A DNA stretch of 64,000 nucleotides from Shewanella sp. Isolate13 (GTDB taxonomy: Bacteria > Pseudomonadota > Gammaproteobacteria > Enterobacterales > Shewanellaceae), in NCBI RefSeq assembly GCF_022398325.1, contig NZ_JAKEVD010000007.1, forward strand, positions 84,049 to 148,048, given 5' to 3'. A program made the position numbers and the translations under genes. Below, in pieces: positions 25,951 to 34,705 of the stretch. The notes under the pieces were generated by a model. The model did no database searches, was not told the origin of the DNA, and was given only the letters and a program-made list of their open reading frames with translations. The number at the start of each line of letters is the position of its first letter. Within the stretch, counting starts at the first letter, position 1.

Positions 25951-25976
25951 TAAAATGGGCGCCGTAGCGCCCGTTT
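25951..25976 (-). terminator. Hairpin between ridA and trmH
   Basis: Stem AAATGGGCGC / GCGCCCGTTT (one G-T pair) with loop CGTA; the minus strand continues TTTTATTATT. It has terminator form between the ridA stop (25996) and the trmH start (25911), so trmH may be partly uncoupled from the upstream genes. Confidence 0.6.
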
Positions 25977-25995
25977 GATCGAGATATGGAAATGA

Positions 25996-26379
25996 TTAGA
26001 TCTCCATGACTCCATCCATCTCAACGAGCGAATCTTTCGGTAGTTGCTTCACACCGATAGCTGCACGTGCTGGATAAGGCTGCTCAAAGTAGCGACCCAT
26101 GATCTCATTGACAGTGGCAAAGTTGCTAAGATCTGTCATAAAGATATTTAGCTTAACGATATCGCTAAGAGAACCGCCGGCCGCTTGGCAAACTGCGGTC
26201 AGGTTTTCAAATACTTGAACCACCTGAGCTTCAAATTCGTCGCTGACGATCTGCATTGATTCAGGATCGAGTGGGATCTGACCAGATAAATACACAGTGC
26301 TACCGACTTTAACAGCTTGAGAGTATGTGCCTATCGCTTGTGGTGCTTTATTGGTTGCGATGATGATCTTTTCTGCCAT
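25996..26379 (-). CDS. ridA: RidA family enamine/imine deaminase (YjgF)
   Basis: 127 residues, the family length. RidA motifs: [28 protein letters not shown] (substrate-pocket Tyr), and the Arg of [21 protein letters not shown], which binds the carboxylate of the substrate. It hydrolyses reactive 2-aminoacrylate from PLP enzymes such as threonine dehydratase. AGGAAAGAGC ribosome site before ATG at 26377-26379. It lies 27 bases after spoT and is probably co-transcribed with it. Confidence 0.95.
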   Translation of the reverse strand: MAEKIIIATNKAPQAIGTYSQAVKVGSTVYLSGQIPLDPESMQIVSDEFEAQVVQVFENLTAVCQAAGGSLSDIVKLNIFMTDLSNFATVNEIMGRYFEQPYPARAAIGVKQLPKDSLVEMDGVMEI

Positions 26380-26406
26380 GCTCTTTCCTTGTTTATTTGA
26401 AGTAAA

Positions 26407-28512
26407 TTAACGGTTTCTCGATGTACGCAATACTTCCGGAAGTACCCTGATCCGACGCATCACGTTAGCTAAATGAATGCGATCTCTCACTGAAATGCGT
26501 AGGTTGATGAGGAAAACTCGCCCATCACGCTCTTCAGTGGTTAAGTTATGAATGTTGGAACCTGCAGCGGCCACAATCGAGGTGATTTTAGCCAGCGCAC
26601 CCTGATGATTGACTATCTCGACTCTCAGATTAGCTTGGTATTCAACGCCTTCTGCGCTATCCCACTGTACAGGAATGTACTTATCAGGCTCACCTTGATA
26701 ACCACGAATATTGGCGCAGCTTTCCATGTGAACCACTAGGCCTTTGCCTGGGCTTACATGGGCAATAACCGCATCCCCTGGAATTGGACGACAGCAGTTT
26801 GCAAAGGTGACTAGCATGCCTTCGGCGCCGCGGATCGACATGGTCGGCACTTCTTTTTGCTCTTCAGGAGCGATCTGATCACCAAGTAGTCGTTGTGCGA
26901 TAACGATGCTCATGGCATTGCCTAGGCCAATGTCGGCGAGCAAAGAGTTGAGCGAGTCATGTTTGGTATCCTGAACAACTTTATCTATCTGCTCTTGAGA
27001 TAGACCGTCTAGCTTAGTCTCACCTAGCGCGTGATTAAGTAGACGCTTGCCCAGTAACACGGCATCGTCTTCTTTCAGGCTCTTTAGAAGCTGACGGATT
27101 TTGGCGCGAGCCTTACCTGTCACCACAAAGTTAAGCCAGGCCGCGTTTGGTCGTGCGCCATTGGCTGTAATAATCTCAACGGTCTGGCCGGAGATCAGTG
27201 GCTGACTCAGTGGATAGGCTTGGCGATTAACCTTGGCACCAACGCAGGTATTACCCACATCGGTATGGACTTCATAGGCGAAGTCGACTGGAGTGGCGCC
27301 CACTGGTAGCTCTAAAATACGGCCTTCAGGGGTAAACACGTAGATCTCTTCAGGGAAGAGTTCGGTCTTAAAGTTTTCAACAAATTCAAAAGAGGTGCTA
27401 GCGCTTTGCTGAAGTTCCAGCAAGCTCTGCATCCACTTACGAGCACGCACTTGGGTGGTGGTGCCTTGCTCTGCTGCGCTGCCTTTCTTGTACAGCCAGT
27501 GAGCCGCGACCCCTTTATCAGCCATCTGGTCCATATCTTCGGTACGAATTTGGATCTCAACTGGTACGCCGTGAGGACCAAAAAGTGAAGTATGCAGTGA
27601 CTGATAGCCGTTAGCTTTAGGGATAGCGATATAATCTTTGAAGCGACCAGGATGCGGCTTATAGAGGCCGTGCATGGCGCCCATGACGCGATAGCAGGTG
27701 TCGATAGAGTCAACGATGACCCTAAAGGCATAGATATCCATCACTTCTTGGAATTGCAGCTCTTTATTGCGCATCTTGTTGTAGATGGAATAAAGGTTCT
27801 TCTCACGTCCTTTTACTGTGCCTTCTAGGCCAGTATCTTCAAGGCGAGTATTGATTGCCGCTTCGATGCTTTGGATAAGCTCTTTACGATTGCCACGAGC
27901 GGCTTTCACCACCTCTTTCAGTACGCGATGTCGCATTGGATAGTAGGCTTGAAAACCTAACTCCTCTAACTCGCTCTTAATATTATGAATACCAAGACGG
28001 TTGGCGATCGGTGCGTAAATTTCTAGGGTTTCTCGGGCGATGCGACGGCGCTTATCGGGCCGTAGTGCACCTAAGGTGCGCATGTTATGGGTTCTATCGG
28101 CAAGCTTGATCAGGATGACTCGGATATCTTGGGTCATCGCCATCATCATTTTGCGGAAGTTTTCGGCTTGGGCTTCTTTCTTATCGCGGAATTTGAGCTT
28201 ATCGAGCTTGGAGACGCCTTCAACCAATTCAGCAATAGAGTCGCTGAATATTTCAGCTAGTTCTTCTTTGGTGACTGGGGTGTCTTCGATAGTGTCGTGC
28301 AAGAGTGCGGCCATAAGCGTCTCATGATCGAGACGCATATCGGCCAGGATGCGGGCAACCGCAACCGGATGGGTAATATAAGGTTCGCCACTCGTGCGCA
28401 TCTGACCTTCATGGGCATCACGCGCCACCTGATAGGCCTGCTTGAGTAATTCTACCTGTTCAGGTTCTAAATAACCTGAAGCAGACTCCTTGAGACCTTC
28501 AAACAGATACAA
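26407..28512 (-). CDS. spoT: Bifunctional (p)ppGpp synthetase/hydrolase SpoT
   Basis: 701 residues from a TTG start at 28510-28512; E. coli SpoT is 702. The start is fixed by AAGGAG about 9 bases upstream, by the match of LYLFEGLK to the E. coli N-terminus (MYLFESL), and by a 13-base gap to rpoZ. The longer reading would run into rpoZ. Domains in order: HD hydrolase (YITHPVAVARIL, then LLHDTIEDT), synthetase (residues 200-340), TGS (IYVFTPEGRILELPVGATPVD), helical region with the NCCRPIPGD motif, and a C-terminal ACT domain (residues 625-701). It sets ppGpp level in response to carbon and fatty-acid starvation. Confidence 0.97.
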   Translation of the reverse strand: MYLFEGLKESASGYLEPEQVELLKQAYQVARDAHEGQMRTSGEPYITHPVAVARILADMRLDHETLMAALLHDTIEDTPVTKEELAEIFSDSIAELVEGVSKLDKLKFRDKKEAQAENFRKMMMAMTQDIRVILIKLADRTHNMRTLGALRPDKRRRIARETLEIYAPIANRLGIHNIKSELEELGFQAYYPMRHRVLKEVVKAARGNRKELIQSIEAAINTRLEDTGLEGTVKGREKNLYSIYNKMRNKELQFQEVMDIYAFRVIVDSIDTCYRVMGAMHGLYKPHPGRFKDYIAIPKANGYQSLHTSLFGPHGVPVEIQIRTEDMDQMADKGVAAHWLYKKGSAAEQGTTTQVRARKWMQSLLELQQSASTSFEFVENFKTELFPEEIYVFTPEGRILELPVGATPVDFAYEVHTDVGNTCVGAKVNRQAYPLSQPLISGQTVEIITANGARPNAAWLNFVVTGKARAKIRQLLKSLKEDDAVLLGKRLLNHALGETKLDGLSQEQIDKVVQDTKHDSLNSLLADIGLGNAMSIVIAQRLLGDQIAPEEQKEVPTMSIRGAEGMLVTFANCCRPIPGDAVIAHVSPGKGLVVHMESCANIRGYQGEPDKYIPVQWDSAEGVEYQANLRVEIVNHQGALAKITSIVAAAGSNIHNLTTEERDGRVFLINLRISVRDRIHLANVMRRIRVLPEVLRTSRNR

Positions 28513-28525
28513 GTGACTCCACTCC

Positions 28526-28807
28526 TTATATAGCGTTGCGGCCTTCAGCGATGGCAGCAACAGCAGCGATTTCAGCTGCTTCACGTTCACGAACTGTTTG
28601 GCGCTCATCGGCATCCAAAGTATCAGCTGTGACTAAACCTAGTTCGATTTCGCGCAGGGCGATAACCGTTGGCTTGTCGTTCTCTTCTTCAACCATAGGG
28701 TCTTTACCCTGCACAGCGATTTGGCGAGCACGACGCGCTGCAACCAGAATCATATCAAAACGGTTGCCGATTTGGTTTACGGCATCTTCTACAGTTACGC
28801 GAGCCAT
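28526..28807 (-). CDS. rpoZ: DNA-directed RNA polymerase omega subunit
   Basis: 93 residues (E. coli 91). Starts [20 protein letters not shown] with ARRARQI following, the nearly invariant omega N-terminus. It helps assemble beta-prime into RNA polymerase and forms one ppGpp binding site. It is between gmk and spoT as in enterobacteria, and 13 bases before the spoT start. ATG at 28805-28807. Confidence 0.97.
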
Positions 28808-28868
28808 GTTTGGAAACTCCAGTGTTTTATCGATTGAAAAAATGACGAAAAATTGTACATGAAGACAG

Positions 28869-29492
28869 TTAGCCTGCCAACAGATCTTTAATCATATCAT
28901 TTTGCGTATGAATTTGGCTAGCAGAGGTTAATCTTTGACTGCGAATGATCGCTAAAAGATCGGCCAGTGCTTTGTCGAAATCATCGTTGACGATAACGAA
29001 GTCATATTCATTGTAGTGTGACATCTCTGAAACCGCTTGTGCCATGCGGCCTGCAATCACTTCTTCGCTATCTTGTCCACGGCCGGTAAGGCGACGTTCT
29101 AGTTCGGTTTTTGATGGTGGCAAAATAAAAACGCCAATAGATTCAGGCATTAGCTTTTTAACTTGCTGCGCCCCTTGCCAGTCGATATCGAGAAATACAT
29201 CAATACCCTTCTCTAGAGTTTGCTCGATCGTGACACGAGAGGTGCCGTAGTAGTTACCAAATACCTCAGCCCATTCAAAAAAAGCGCCATCGGCAATTAA
29301 GCTCTTAAACTCATCTTGATTAACGAAGTGGTAGTGTTGACCGTTCTCTTCACCTGGGCGTGGTTGCCTTGTGGTGTGCGAAACTGAAACTTGCATATCT
29401 ACAGGCTGGTCTCGTAACAGAGCCGAAATAAGCGATGATTTACCTGCGCCACTTGGCGCTGAGACGATAAATAGGTTTCCGCGAGCGGTCAT
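28869..29492 (-). CDS. gmk: Guanylate kinase
   Basis: 207 residues from ATG at 29490-29492, the same length as E. coli Gmk; the reading from TTG at 29519 adds nine residues. P-loop [25 protein letters not shown]-binding segment [36 protein letters not shown], and the [15 protein letters not shown] lid. It phosphorylates GMP to GDP with ATP. First gene of the gmk-rpoZ-spoT-ridA-trmH cluster. The ribosome site is weak, so an upstream start cannot be ruled out. Confidence 0.95.
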
Positions 29493-29827
29493 TAGCTGCA
29501 TATCCGATGTTTGTACCAACTCGATCTAGACTCAAATTGGGCGATAAAAAGGTTAAGCGAGCCATTATACAGCCTAGGGTGATATTTGCGCTAGTCGCAG
29601 TTAGGGGAATTCCAGTCGTTGTGAGCAATTATTGTGGTGGGAACTCCTGCCTGTATCAATTATCTTTAATGATAAAATTGCCCGAAAACACTGACATTGA
29701 GAGGCAAATTCGGTAGGCTAGCTCTTTACTTTTTATGCTTTCGCCTGAGCATGGAAATGGGGTGCTGTTACAACATCAAGTTGGGGGAACAGCCGAGTCA
29801 TAGATTATTATTTAAGGTCGGAAGAGT
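29493..29827. other. Intergenic region between divergent gmk and the DUF805-like gene
   Basis: 335 bases that must carry the promoters of the gmk cluster (minus) and of the plus-strand gene at 29828. I see no convincing operator palindrome, RNA structure or extra gene; GGAAGAG before 29828 is that gene's ribosome site. Confidence 0.5.
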
Positions 29828-30973
29828 ATGCAGCTTAAGTCGCTTTTGTGTGTTAATGGTTTAGATAATGGACAGCGCTTCGCTGCTATCAGTGGATTGA
29901 TTTATTTCGTTTTATTGTTAGGTGTTGTGCTTTTTAGTCCCTCTGCTGCCTTGTATGGTGTCGCGCTATTTATCACACCAGTTTTAGCCTTAACCACGAT
30001 GCGTCGATTGCGTGATAGCGGTAAATCACCGAAGTTTATTCTGTTAACGCTGTTGCCATTCTTATTGGTGCTGATCACCTTAGTGCATATTCAAAGCATG
30101 ATGTTGTTGCTGACTTTGCTGGTGATTGCGGGTTTGGGTATAGGCTATATGGCTATACTACCTTCGACATCTGGCGCTAATTATGTGCAGGGTTATTCTG
30201 GGCCTGTGGATATGACAGCAAGTAACGCTACTGCCCGCTCTGCAGGTCAGCGTGTCAGAGTTGAGCCGACCCTAGGCGGTAGTGAATCGAGCGCGAGTTT
30301 TGAGGCAGAAGGTACTAGCGAGTTTGTAGAAACGGATGCCGATGCTTCAATTCAACAGCAATACGCTGATGCATACACAGGAGCTGAGACTCATAGGCAG
30401 TCATCATCTCTGCGGGGGGGTAAGACGCCATCAGCAATTAACCTAGCTCAGTTACGGCAGGCGCTGCAGGTTAATCAAAAGTGGCTGTTTGTCATCTCAG
30501 GTGTGTTAGTCAGCGTCATGTTGATTGCCAGCATCTGGTCACTTATTCCAACTTCCGAGCCAGAAGTCGAAACTGCGGCGCTGCCTGAAAATACCATTGA
30601 GAGTGCGCCTCAAACCGATCGGATCTCGACCGCTATGCCTGACGGGTTTAGCTTGGTGCTTGAAGATGATGTGTTGATCATGCGCTGGCTCGGAGAAACC
30701 GGAACGCCCACTAATATCTGGTCTTTAGCCACGGCGAAAGGCGATAAGACCTGCTCGCTTATGCGTTTTAATAACGGCACCGAATACCGTCCGCTTGTGG
30801 TTGACTTACTTGCGGATACTGGCACTGAAGCACGATTTTCTCCACTCGATACCGAAGCCATTATTGTCGATATGGCGAGGCGCGGTAACGTTAGCCTCTG
30901 CGGTTATAACTTTAGCTTGAAGGGCAGCCAAGCCGCACTTGGCAAGGTCGCCGCTTTCCGTACTTATTTATAA
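29828..30973 (+). CDS. Membrane protein with DUF805-like N-terminal domain and an extracytoplasmic C-terminal domain
   Basis: 381 residues. The N-terminal 110 residues hold about four hydrophobic segments around TTMRRLRDSGKSPKFIL, the RLxDxGxS signature of DUF805 membrane proteins. A hydrophilic linker (residues 120-210) rich in Ser, Ala and Glu follows. A further TM helix at about 218-236 leads to a C-terminal domain (250-381) with two cysteines (DKTCSLMRF and NVSLCGYNF) that could form a disulfide. Function unknown. ATG at 29828 has GGAAGAG upstream. Not obviously in an operon. Confidence 0.75.
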   Translation: MQLKSLLCVNGLDNGQRFAAISGLIYFVLLLGVVLFSPSAALYGVALFITPVLALTTMRRLRDSGKSPKFILLTLLPFLLVLITLVHIQSMMLLLTLLVIAGLGIGYMAILPSTSGANYVQGYSGPVDMTASNATARSAGQRVRVEPTLGGSESSASFEAEGTSEFVETDADASIQQQYADAYTGAETHRQSSSLRGGKTPSAINLAQLRQALQVNQKWLFVISGVLVSVMLIASIWSLIPTSEPEVETAALPENTIESAPQTDRISTAMPDGFSLVLEDDVLIMRWLGETGTPTNIWSLATAKGDKTCSLMRFNNGTEYRPLVVDLLADTGTEARFSPLDTEAIIVDMARRGNVSLCGYNFSLKGSQAALGKVAAFRTYL

Positions 30974-31114
30974 CCCTGATTCCAAGCGTGGAATTGTAGA
31001 GCTGATTAGCATCGATTAGCGCTGGAAATTAGCCTATAGACTCATTAAACTGCTTCGCCTTATCGCGCGGTAGCACTTTAATCGTTTGAGGGCGCCATTG
31101 TTTGAGAGAGAGTC

Positions 31115-32017
31115 ATGAGTAACAACAAGCAGGATTTAACCTTAGTGATCCTCGCGGCAGGTTTAGGTAGCCGATTTGGCGGCGATAAACAGCTGGCGCA
31201 GCTAGGGCCAAATGATGAGACCATGTTGGAGCTATCGCTAAAAAGTGCCTATCGCGCAGGGTTTAATCGTGCGGTACTGGTTATCCGTCCGGAGTTGGCT
31301 CCGCTGCTCGATGAGGTGTTAGCGGATAAGCTTGCCAGTGACTTTAGCTGCGAGTATTGCATTCAAGCACTCGATGATCTTCCTGTCGCTGGGCGCGAAT
31401 TTGCCGATGTGGCTCAACGTCAAAAGCCTTGGGGCACAGCCCATGCACTTTGGAGTGCAAGAAATCATGTTCATGGCCCTATGGCTGTGATTAATGCCGA
31501 TGACTTCTATGGCGACAGCGCCTTTAGCTTGCTCGCCGAAGGGTTATCGACAGCCGATGAGGATTGGATGATGGTGGCCTATCCAATCGGTTTGACCCTG
31601 TCTGAAAATGGTGGCGTGAATCGCGGTTTATGTCAGGTTGAGGCGGGGAAACTGGTGGATGTTGCCGAATGGCTCGATATTCGCTGTGAAGCATCGGGTT
31701 TAACTGGTACGTTAGACGAGCAGCGTTTTGCTATTGCCGATGATGCTGTGGTGTCGATGACTTGTTGGGGCTTTAAGCCAGATATTTTCGAGGTGGTAGA
31801 GCAGCAGTTTAATCAGTTCCTTGAGTACAATGGTCGCCATCCAAAGGCCGAGTGTTACCTGCCTACTGTGGTGCAAGCTCGACTCGATGCTCCGTCAGCT
31901 CCTCAGGCTAACAAGGTGGTCAATGTCAGCGTTGCTCAAGAGTCATGGTACGGCGTGACCTACCCAGAAGATGTTGCTTGGGTAAGAGACAAATTGCAGC
32001 AAACCCTGAGCAAATAA
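31115..32017 (+). CDS. Sugar-phosphate nucleotidyltransferase-like protein
   Basis: 300 residues with a nucleotidyltransferase Rossmann-like fold. It starts LTLVILAAGLGSRFGGDKQL, the NTP-binding G-x-G-x-R-x-G-G-x-K signature, and later has MAVINADDFYGD with the metal-binding Asp pair. The C-terminal part has SWYGVTYPEDVAWVRDKL. It probably transfers a nucleotide to a sugar 1-phosphate. The NahK-like kinase 99 bases downstream on the same strand would supply that sugar 1-phosphate, forming a two-step salvage route to a nucleotide sugar. Exact sugar and nucleotide not readable. GAGAGAG precedes ATG. Confidence 0.8.
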   Translation: MSNNKQDLTLVILAAGLGSRFGGDKQLAQLGPNDETMLELSLKSAYRAGFNRAVLVIRPELAPLLDEVLADKLASDFSCEYCIQALDDLPVAGREFADVAQRQKPWGTAHALWSARNHVHGPMAVINADDFYGDSAFSLLAEGLSTADEDWMMVAYPIGLTLSENGGVNRGLCQVEAGKLVDVAEWLDIRCEASGLTGTLDEQRFAIADDAVVSMTCWGFKPDIFEVVEQQFNQFLEYNGRHPKAECYLPTVVQARLDAPSAPQANKVVNVSVAQESWYGVTYPEDVAWVRDKLQQTLSK

Positions 32018-32116
32018 TAGCGGTAAGCTAATTCCTTTTTTAAGAATCAACTGCAAGGAAAGTCTGGAGAAATAAGCCCGGATAGCAGAGATATATAGAG
32101 ATAACTGGAGTGTTGG

Positions 32117-33187
32117 GTGATTGATTTTATAAGACAAAATGTTTTGTCGCATTTTGGTGTAAATGCAGATAGCGCCAAGGTGTCACCATTGGGTAATGGC
32201 CATATTAACCATACCTTTTTGGTGCTTAGTGTTGAGCGAGAATTTGTTCTGCAAAAAATCAATACAGAAGTATTTAAAACACCGATAGCTTTGGTTAACA
32301 ATGCCTATAAGATCAGCCAGCACTTACAAGGCAAAGTGGCGGCCGATGAGTATCGTTTGCAGGTGGTTTCCCCTGAGTTAACCCTTGATGGTGAGCTTTT
32401 TGTCGATCTTGGGGAGCATGGGTTTTGGCGTGCGATAAATTATCTGCCTCACAGTCATAGTATCGATGTGGTTGGTAGTGAAGCCGATGCCGAGATGGCG
32501 GCTAAGGCATTTGGCCATTTTTCATCGGCCCTGTCGGGACTGGACGCCGAATTATTAGAGGATGTGATCCCTAATTTCCACCATCTGCCTGGACGTATCG
32601 AGCTCCTTACTCAAGCCGTCGAAGTCGATAGTCATGCTCGTTTGGCTGAATGTCAGCAGTGGGTCGATTTTGTGATGTCGCAAACCGAACTTTTACAGGA
32701 GTTGGCCGAGTTCGAGGGTAAGCTACCACGCCGAATCTGTCATAACGACACCAAAATTAATAACATGCTATTTGATAAGCGTGACATGACCAGCCTTGCG
32801 ATTATCGACTTAGATACCTGTATGAAAGGTTATCTGATGTATGACTTTGGCGATATGGTGCGTACCTTCTGTAGCCCTGAGGCGGAAGACTCGACCGCAT
32901 TGGATAAGGTGCAGGTCAGAGAGTCTATCTTTGCTGCCATCTGTAAAGGTTACCTGAGTGAGCTAGGTGATGTGCTGTCTGATGCTGAGCGCGAGAGCCT
33001 GTGGCTAGGTGCGCGAGTGATTTGTTTAATGATTGGTGTGAGATTCTTAACCGATCATCTCAATGGTGATGTGTACTTTCAAATTCACCATGCAGGCCAT
33101 AACCTTGAGCGTGCAGCCAACCAGTTTACCCTGTATCAAAGTTTATTGGGCCAACAACACGTGCTCAGCAAGTTTTTACAGTCTTAA
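32117..33187 (+). CDS. N-acetylhexosamine 1-kinase-like (NahK) APH-family phosphotransferase
   Basis: 356 residues from a GTG start with GGAG upstream. The APH/choline-kinase fold carries the catalytic loop RICHNDTKINNMLF (H-x-D-x4-N) and the metal site IIDLDTCMKGYLMYDFGD. Segments such as GNGHINHTFLV, VLQKINTEVFKTP and RFLTDHLNGDVYF resemble bifidobacterial N-acetylhexosamine 1-kinase (compared from memory). It would phosphorylate the anomeric carbon of GlcNAc, GalNAc or a related sugar. The pair with the upstream nucleotidyltransferase supports this. Other APH kinases (amino sugars, choline) are the alternative. Confidence 0.8.
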   Translation: MIDFIRQNVLSHFGVNADSAKVSPLGNGHINHTFLVLSVEREFVLQKINTEVFKTPIALVNNAYKISQHLQGKVAADEYRLQVVSPELTLDGELFVDLGEHGFWRAINYLPHSHSIDVVGSEADAEMAAKAFGHFSSALSGLDAELLEDVIPNFHHLPGRIELLTQAVEVDSHARLAECQQWVDFVMSQTELLQELAEFEGKLPRRICHNDTKINNMLFDKRDMTSLAIIDLDTCMKGYLMYDFGDMVRTFCSPEAEDSTALDKVQVRESIFAAICKGYLSELGDVLSDAERESLWLGARVICLMIGVRFLTDHLNGDVYFQIHHAGHNLERAANQFTLYQSLLGQQHVLSKFLQS

Positions 33188-33193
33188 ATAATC

Positions 33194-33217
33194 AGGGGAG
33201 TTCTTCCCCTTTTTTTA
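33194..33217 (+). terminator. Intrinsic terminator of the kinase gene
   Basis: Short stem AGGGGA / TCCCCT with loop GTTCT followed by a run of T (33210-33216). It starts 7 bases after the kinase stop codon. Confidence 0.75.
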
Positions 33218-33282
33218 TCCCATCAGTATTAAGAAAGTGATCGACTCAGGCTGCTTTTTGGCAACCGAATTCAACTTTTATC

Positions 33283-33296
33283 TTGTTTAAGATCAA
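33283..33296 (+). promoter_or_regulatory. FNR/EtrA-like site upstream of the CoA-transferase gene
   Basis: TTGTT-TAAG-ATCAA matches the FNR consensus TTGAT-N4-ATCAA at 9 of 10 positions. It is 88 bases before the ATG at 33384, so anaerobic control is plausible. A single chance match cannot be excluded. Confidence 0.4.
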
Positions 33297-33383
33297 ACTC
33301 ATGTTAACTGAGTGTTTGAACGCTGTTAAAGCAAGGCGTAACCTCATACACTGCGAACAGATTAATTCTATTAGGTATCATTT

Positions 33384-34670
33384 ATGGCGCCAATTATCTG
33401 TGGCAGTGCTCTAGAGGCAGTATCTTTCATTGAGAGTGGTGAGACGTTATGGACTCACTCAATGGGAGCGACGCCAACCCTATTACTCAATGCCCTCGCT
33501 GAACATGCTTTAACCAAAAAAGACCTCACTCTATTACAGTTACATACCGAATGCGCTGAGTCTTTAAGTGATGAAAAGCTTAAGGGGCACCTACGACATA
33601 GGTGTTTCTTTGGCGGTTTGCCAACACGTTTGCTATTGCAGCAGGGGGATGCCGATTATGTGCCTATTTTTCTCTCTGAAGTGCCTAAGCTATTTCGTTC
33701 GGGCGAGCAGCCAATCGACACCGCCATTATTCAAGTCTCTCCCCCCGATAAGCATGGGATCTGTTCATTAGGTATTTCGGTTGAAGCGACCTTAGCAGCC
33801 TGTCAGGTAGCGGGAAAGATTATTGCTCATATCAACCCACAGATGCCGAGAACCCACGGCGATGGCTTTATCCATTACAGTAAATTTACAGCTGTTTATG
33901 AGCAGAGTATGCCACTGCCACAACACCCCTTAGCAGCCAGCGATGAAGTTAGCCTTGCGGTGGGTAGAAACGTCGCGCAGTTAGTACGCGATGGTGATTG
34001 CCTGCAAATGGGAATTGGCGCTATTCCTGATGCGGTTCTTTCCTGTTTAACTGATCACAAAGAGCTAGGAGTGCATACTGAGCTGTTTTCTGATGGGGTA
34101 CTTAACTTAGTCGAACTCGGGGTGATCACTAATCGCTGTAAACAAGTGCATCCTGGCAAAATTGTTACCGGGTTTGCTCTCGGTAGCCAGCGGCTTTATG
34201 ACTATGTTGATGATAATCCTTCGGTGATTTTCATGGATATAGAACAGGTTAATGACACCGCCATCATTCGTAAAAATCCTAATATGATGGCCATCAACTC
34301 GGCGCTGCAGGTGGATATTTCAGGGCAAATCTGTGCAGATTCTCTGGGCACGCGTATTTACTCCGGAGTAGGAGGGCAGATGGACTTTATTCGTGGAGCA
34401 GGGCTGTCTGAAGGTGGTCGCTCAGTGATTGCACTCCCCAGCACTGCTGCGAGGGGCTCTGTATCGCGAATAGCCACCGTATTGTCCCCAGGCGCTGGAG
34501 TCGTGACCACTCGTGCCCATGTGCACTATATCGTGACGGAGTTTGGTATTGCCAATCTGCGAGGCAAGTCCCTGCGTGAGCGAGCGCGGGCATTGATCGA
34601 TATCGCTCATCCAGACTTTAGAGAGCAGCTCTGTCGAGAGACTTTTGATATGTGGGGCTTAACGGTTTAA
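33384..34670 (+). CDS. Acetyl-CoA hydrolase/transferase family protein (4-hydroxybutyrate CoA-transferase-like)
   Basis: 428 residues in two Rossmann-like halves of the class I CoA-transferase fold. The catalytic Glu lies in GVHTELFSDGVLNLVE. CoA-binding glycine loops include MGIGAIPDAVL and SGVGGQMDFIRGAGLS, and VHYIVTEFGIANLRGKSLRERA is the standard C-terminal block. It moves CoA between acyl-CoA and a carboxylate such as acetate, butyrate or 4-hydroxybutyrate. AGGT lies 8 bases before ATG, and an FNR-like site is upstream. Single-gene unit ending against the convergent SRAP gene. Confidence 0.9.
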   Translation: MAPIICGSALEAVSFIESGETLWTHSMGATPTLLLNALAEHALTKKDLTLLQLHTECAESLSDEKLKGHLRHRCFFGGLPTRLLLQQGDADYVPIFLSEVPKLFRSGEQPIDTAIIQVSPPDKHGICSLGISVEATLAACQVAGKIIAHINPQMPRTHGDGFIHYSKFTAVYEQSMPLPQHPLAASDEVSLAVGRNVAQLVRDGDCLQMGIGAIPDAVLSCLTDHKELGVHTELFSDGVLNLVELGVITNRCKQVHPGKIVTGFALGSQRLYDYVDDNPSVIFMDIEQVNDTAIIRKNPNMMAINSALQVDISGQICADSLGTRIYSGVGGQMDFIRGAGLSEGGRSVIALPSTAARGSVSRIATVLSPGAGVVTTRAHVHYIVTEFGIANLRGKSLRERARALIDIAHPDFREQLCRETFDMWGLTV

Positions 34671-34684
34671 TCACTTATCTTAAC

Positions 34685-34705
34685 TAGGCGTTCAGTTAAC
34701 GCCTA
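34685..34705. terminator. Hairpin between convergent CoA-transferase and SRAP genes
   Basis: Perfect 8-base stem TAGGCGTT / AACGCCTA with a 5-base loop. It overlaps the SRAP stop codon and has no clear U tract on either strand, so it is a weak bidirectional terminator at best. Confidence 0.35.
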
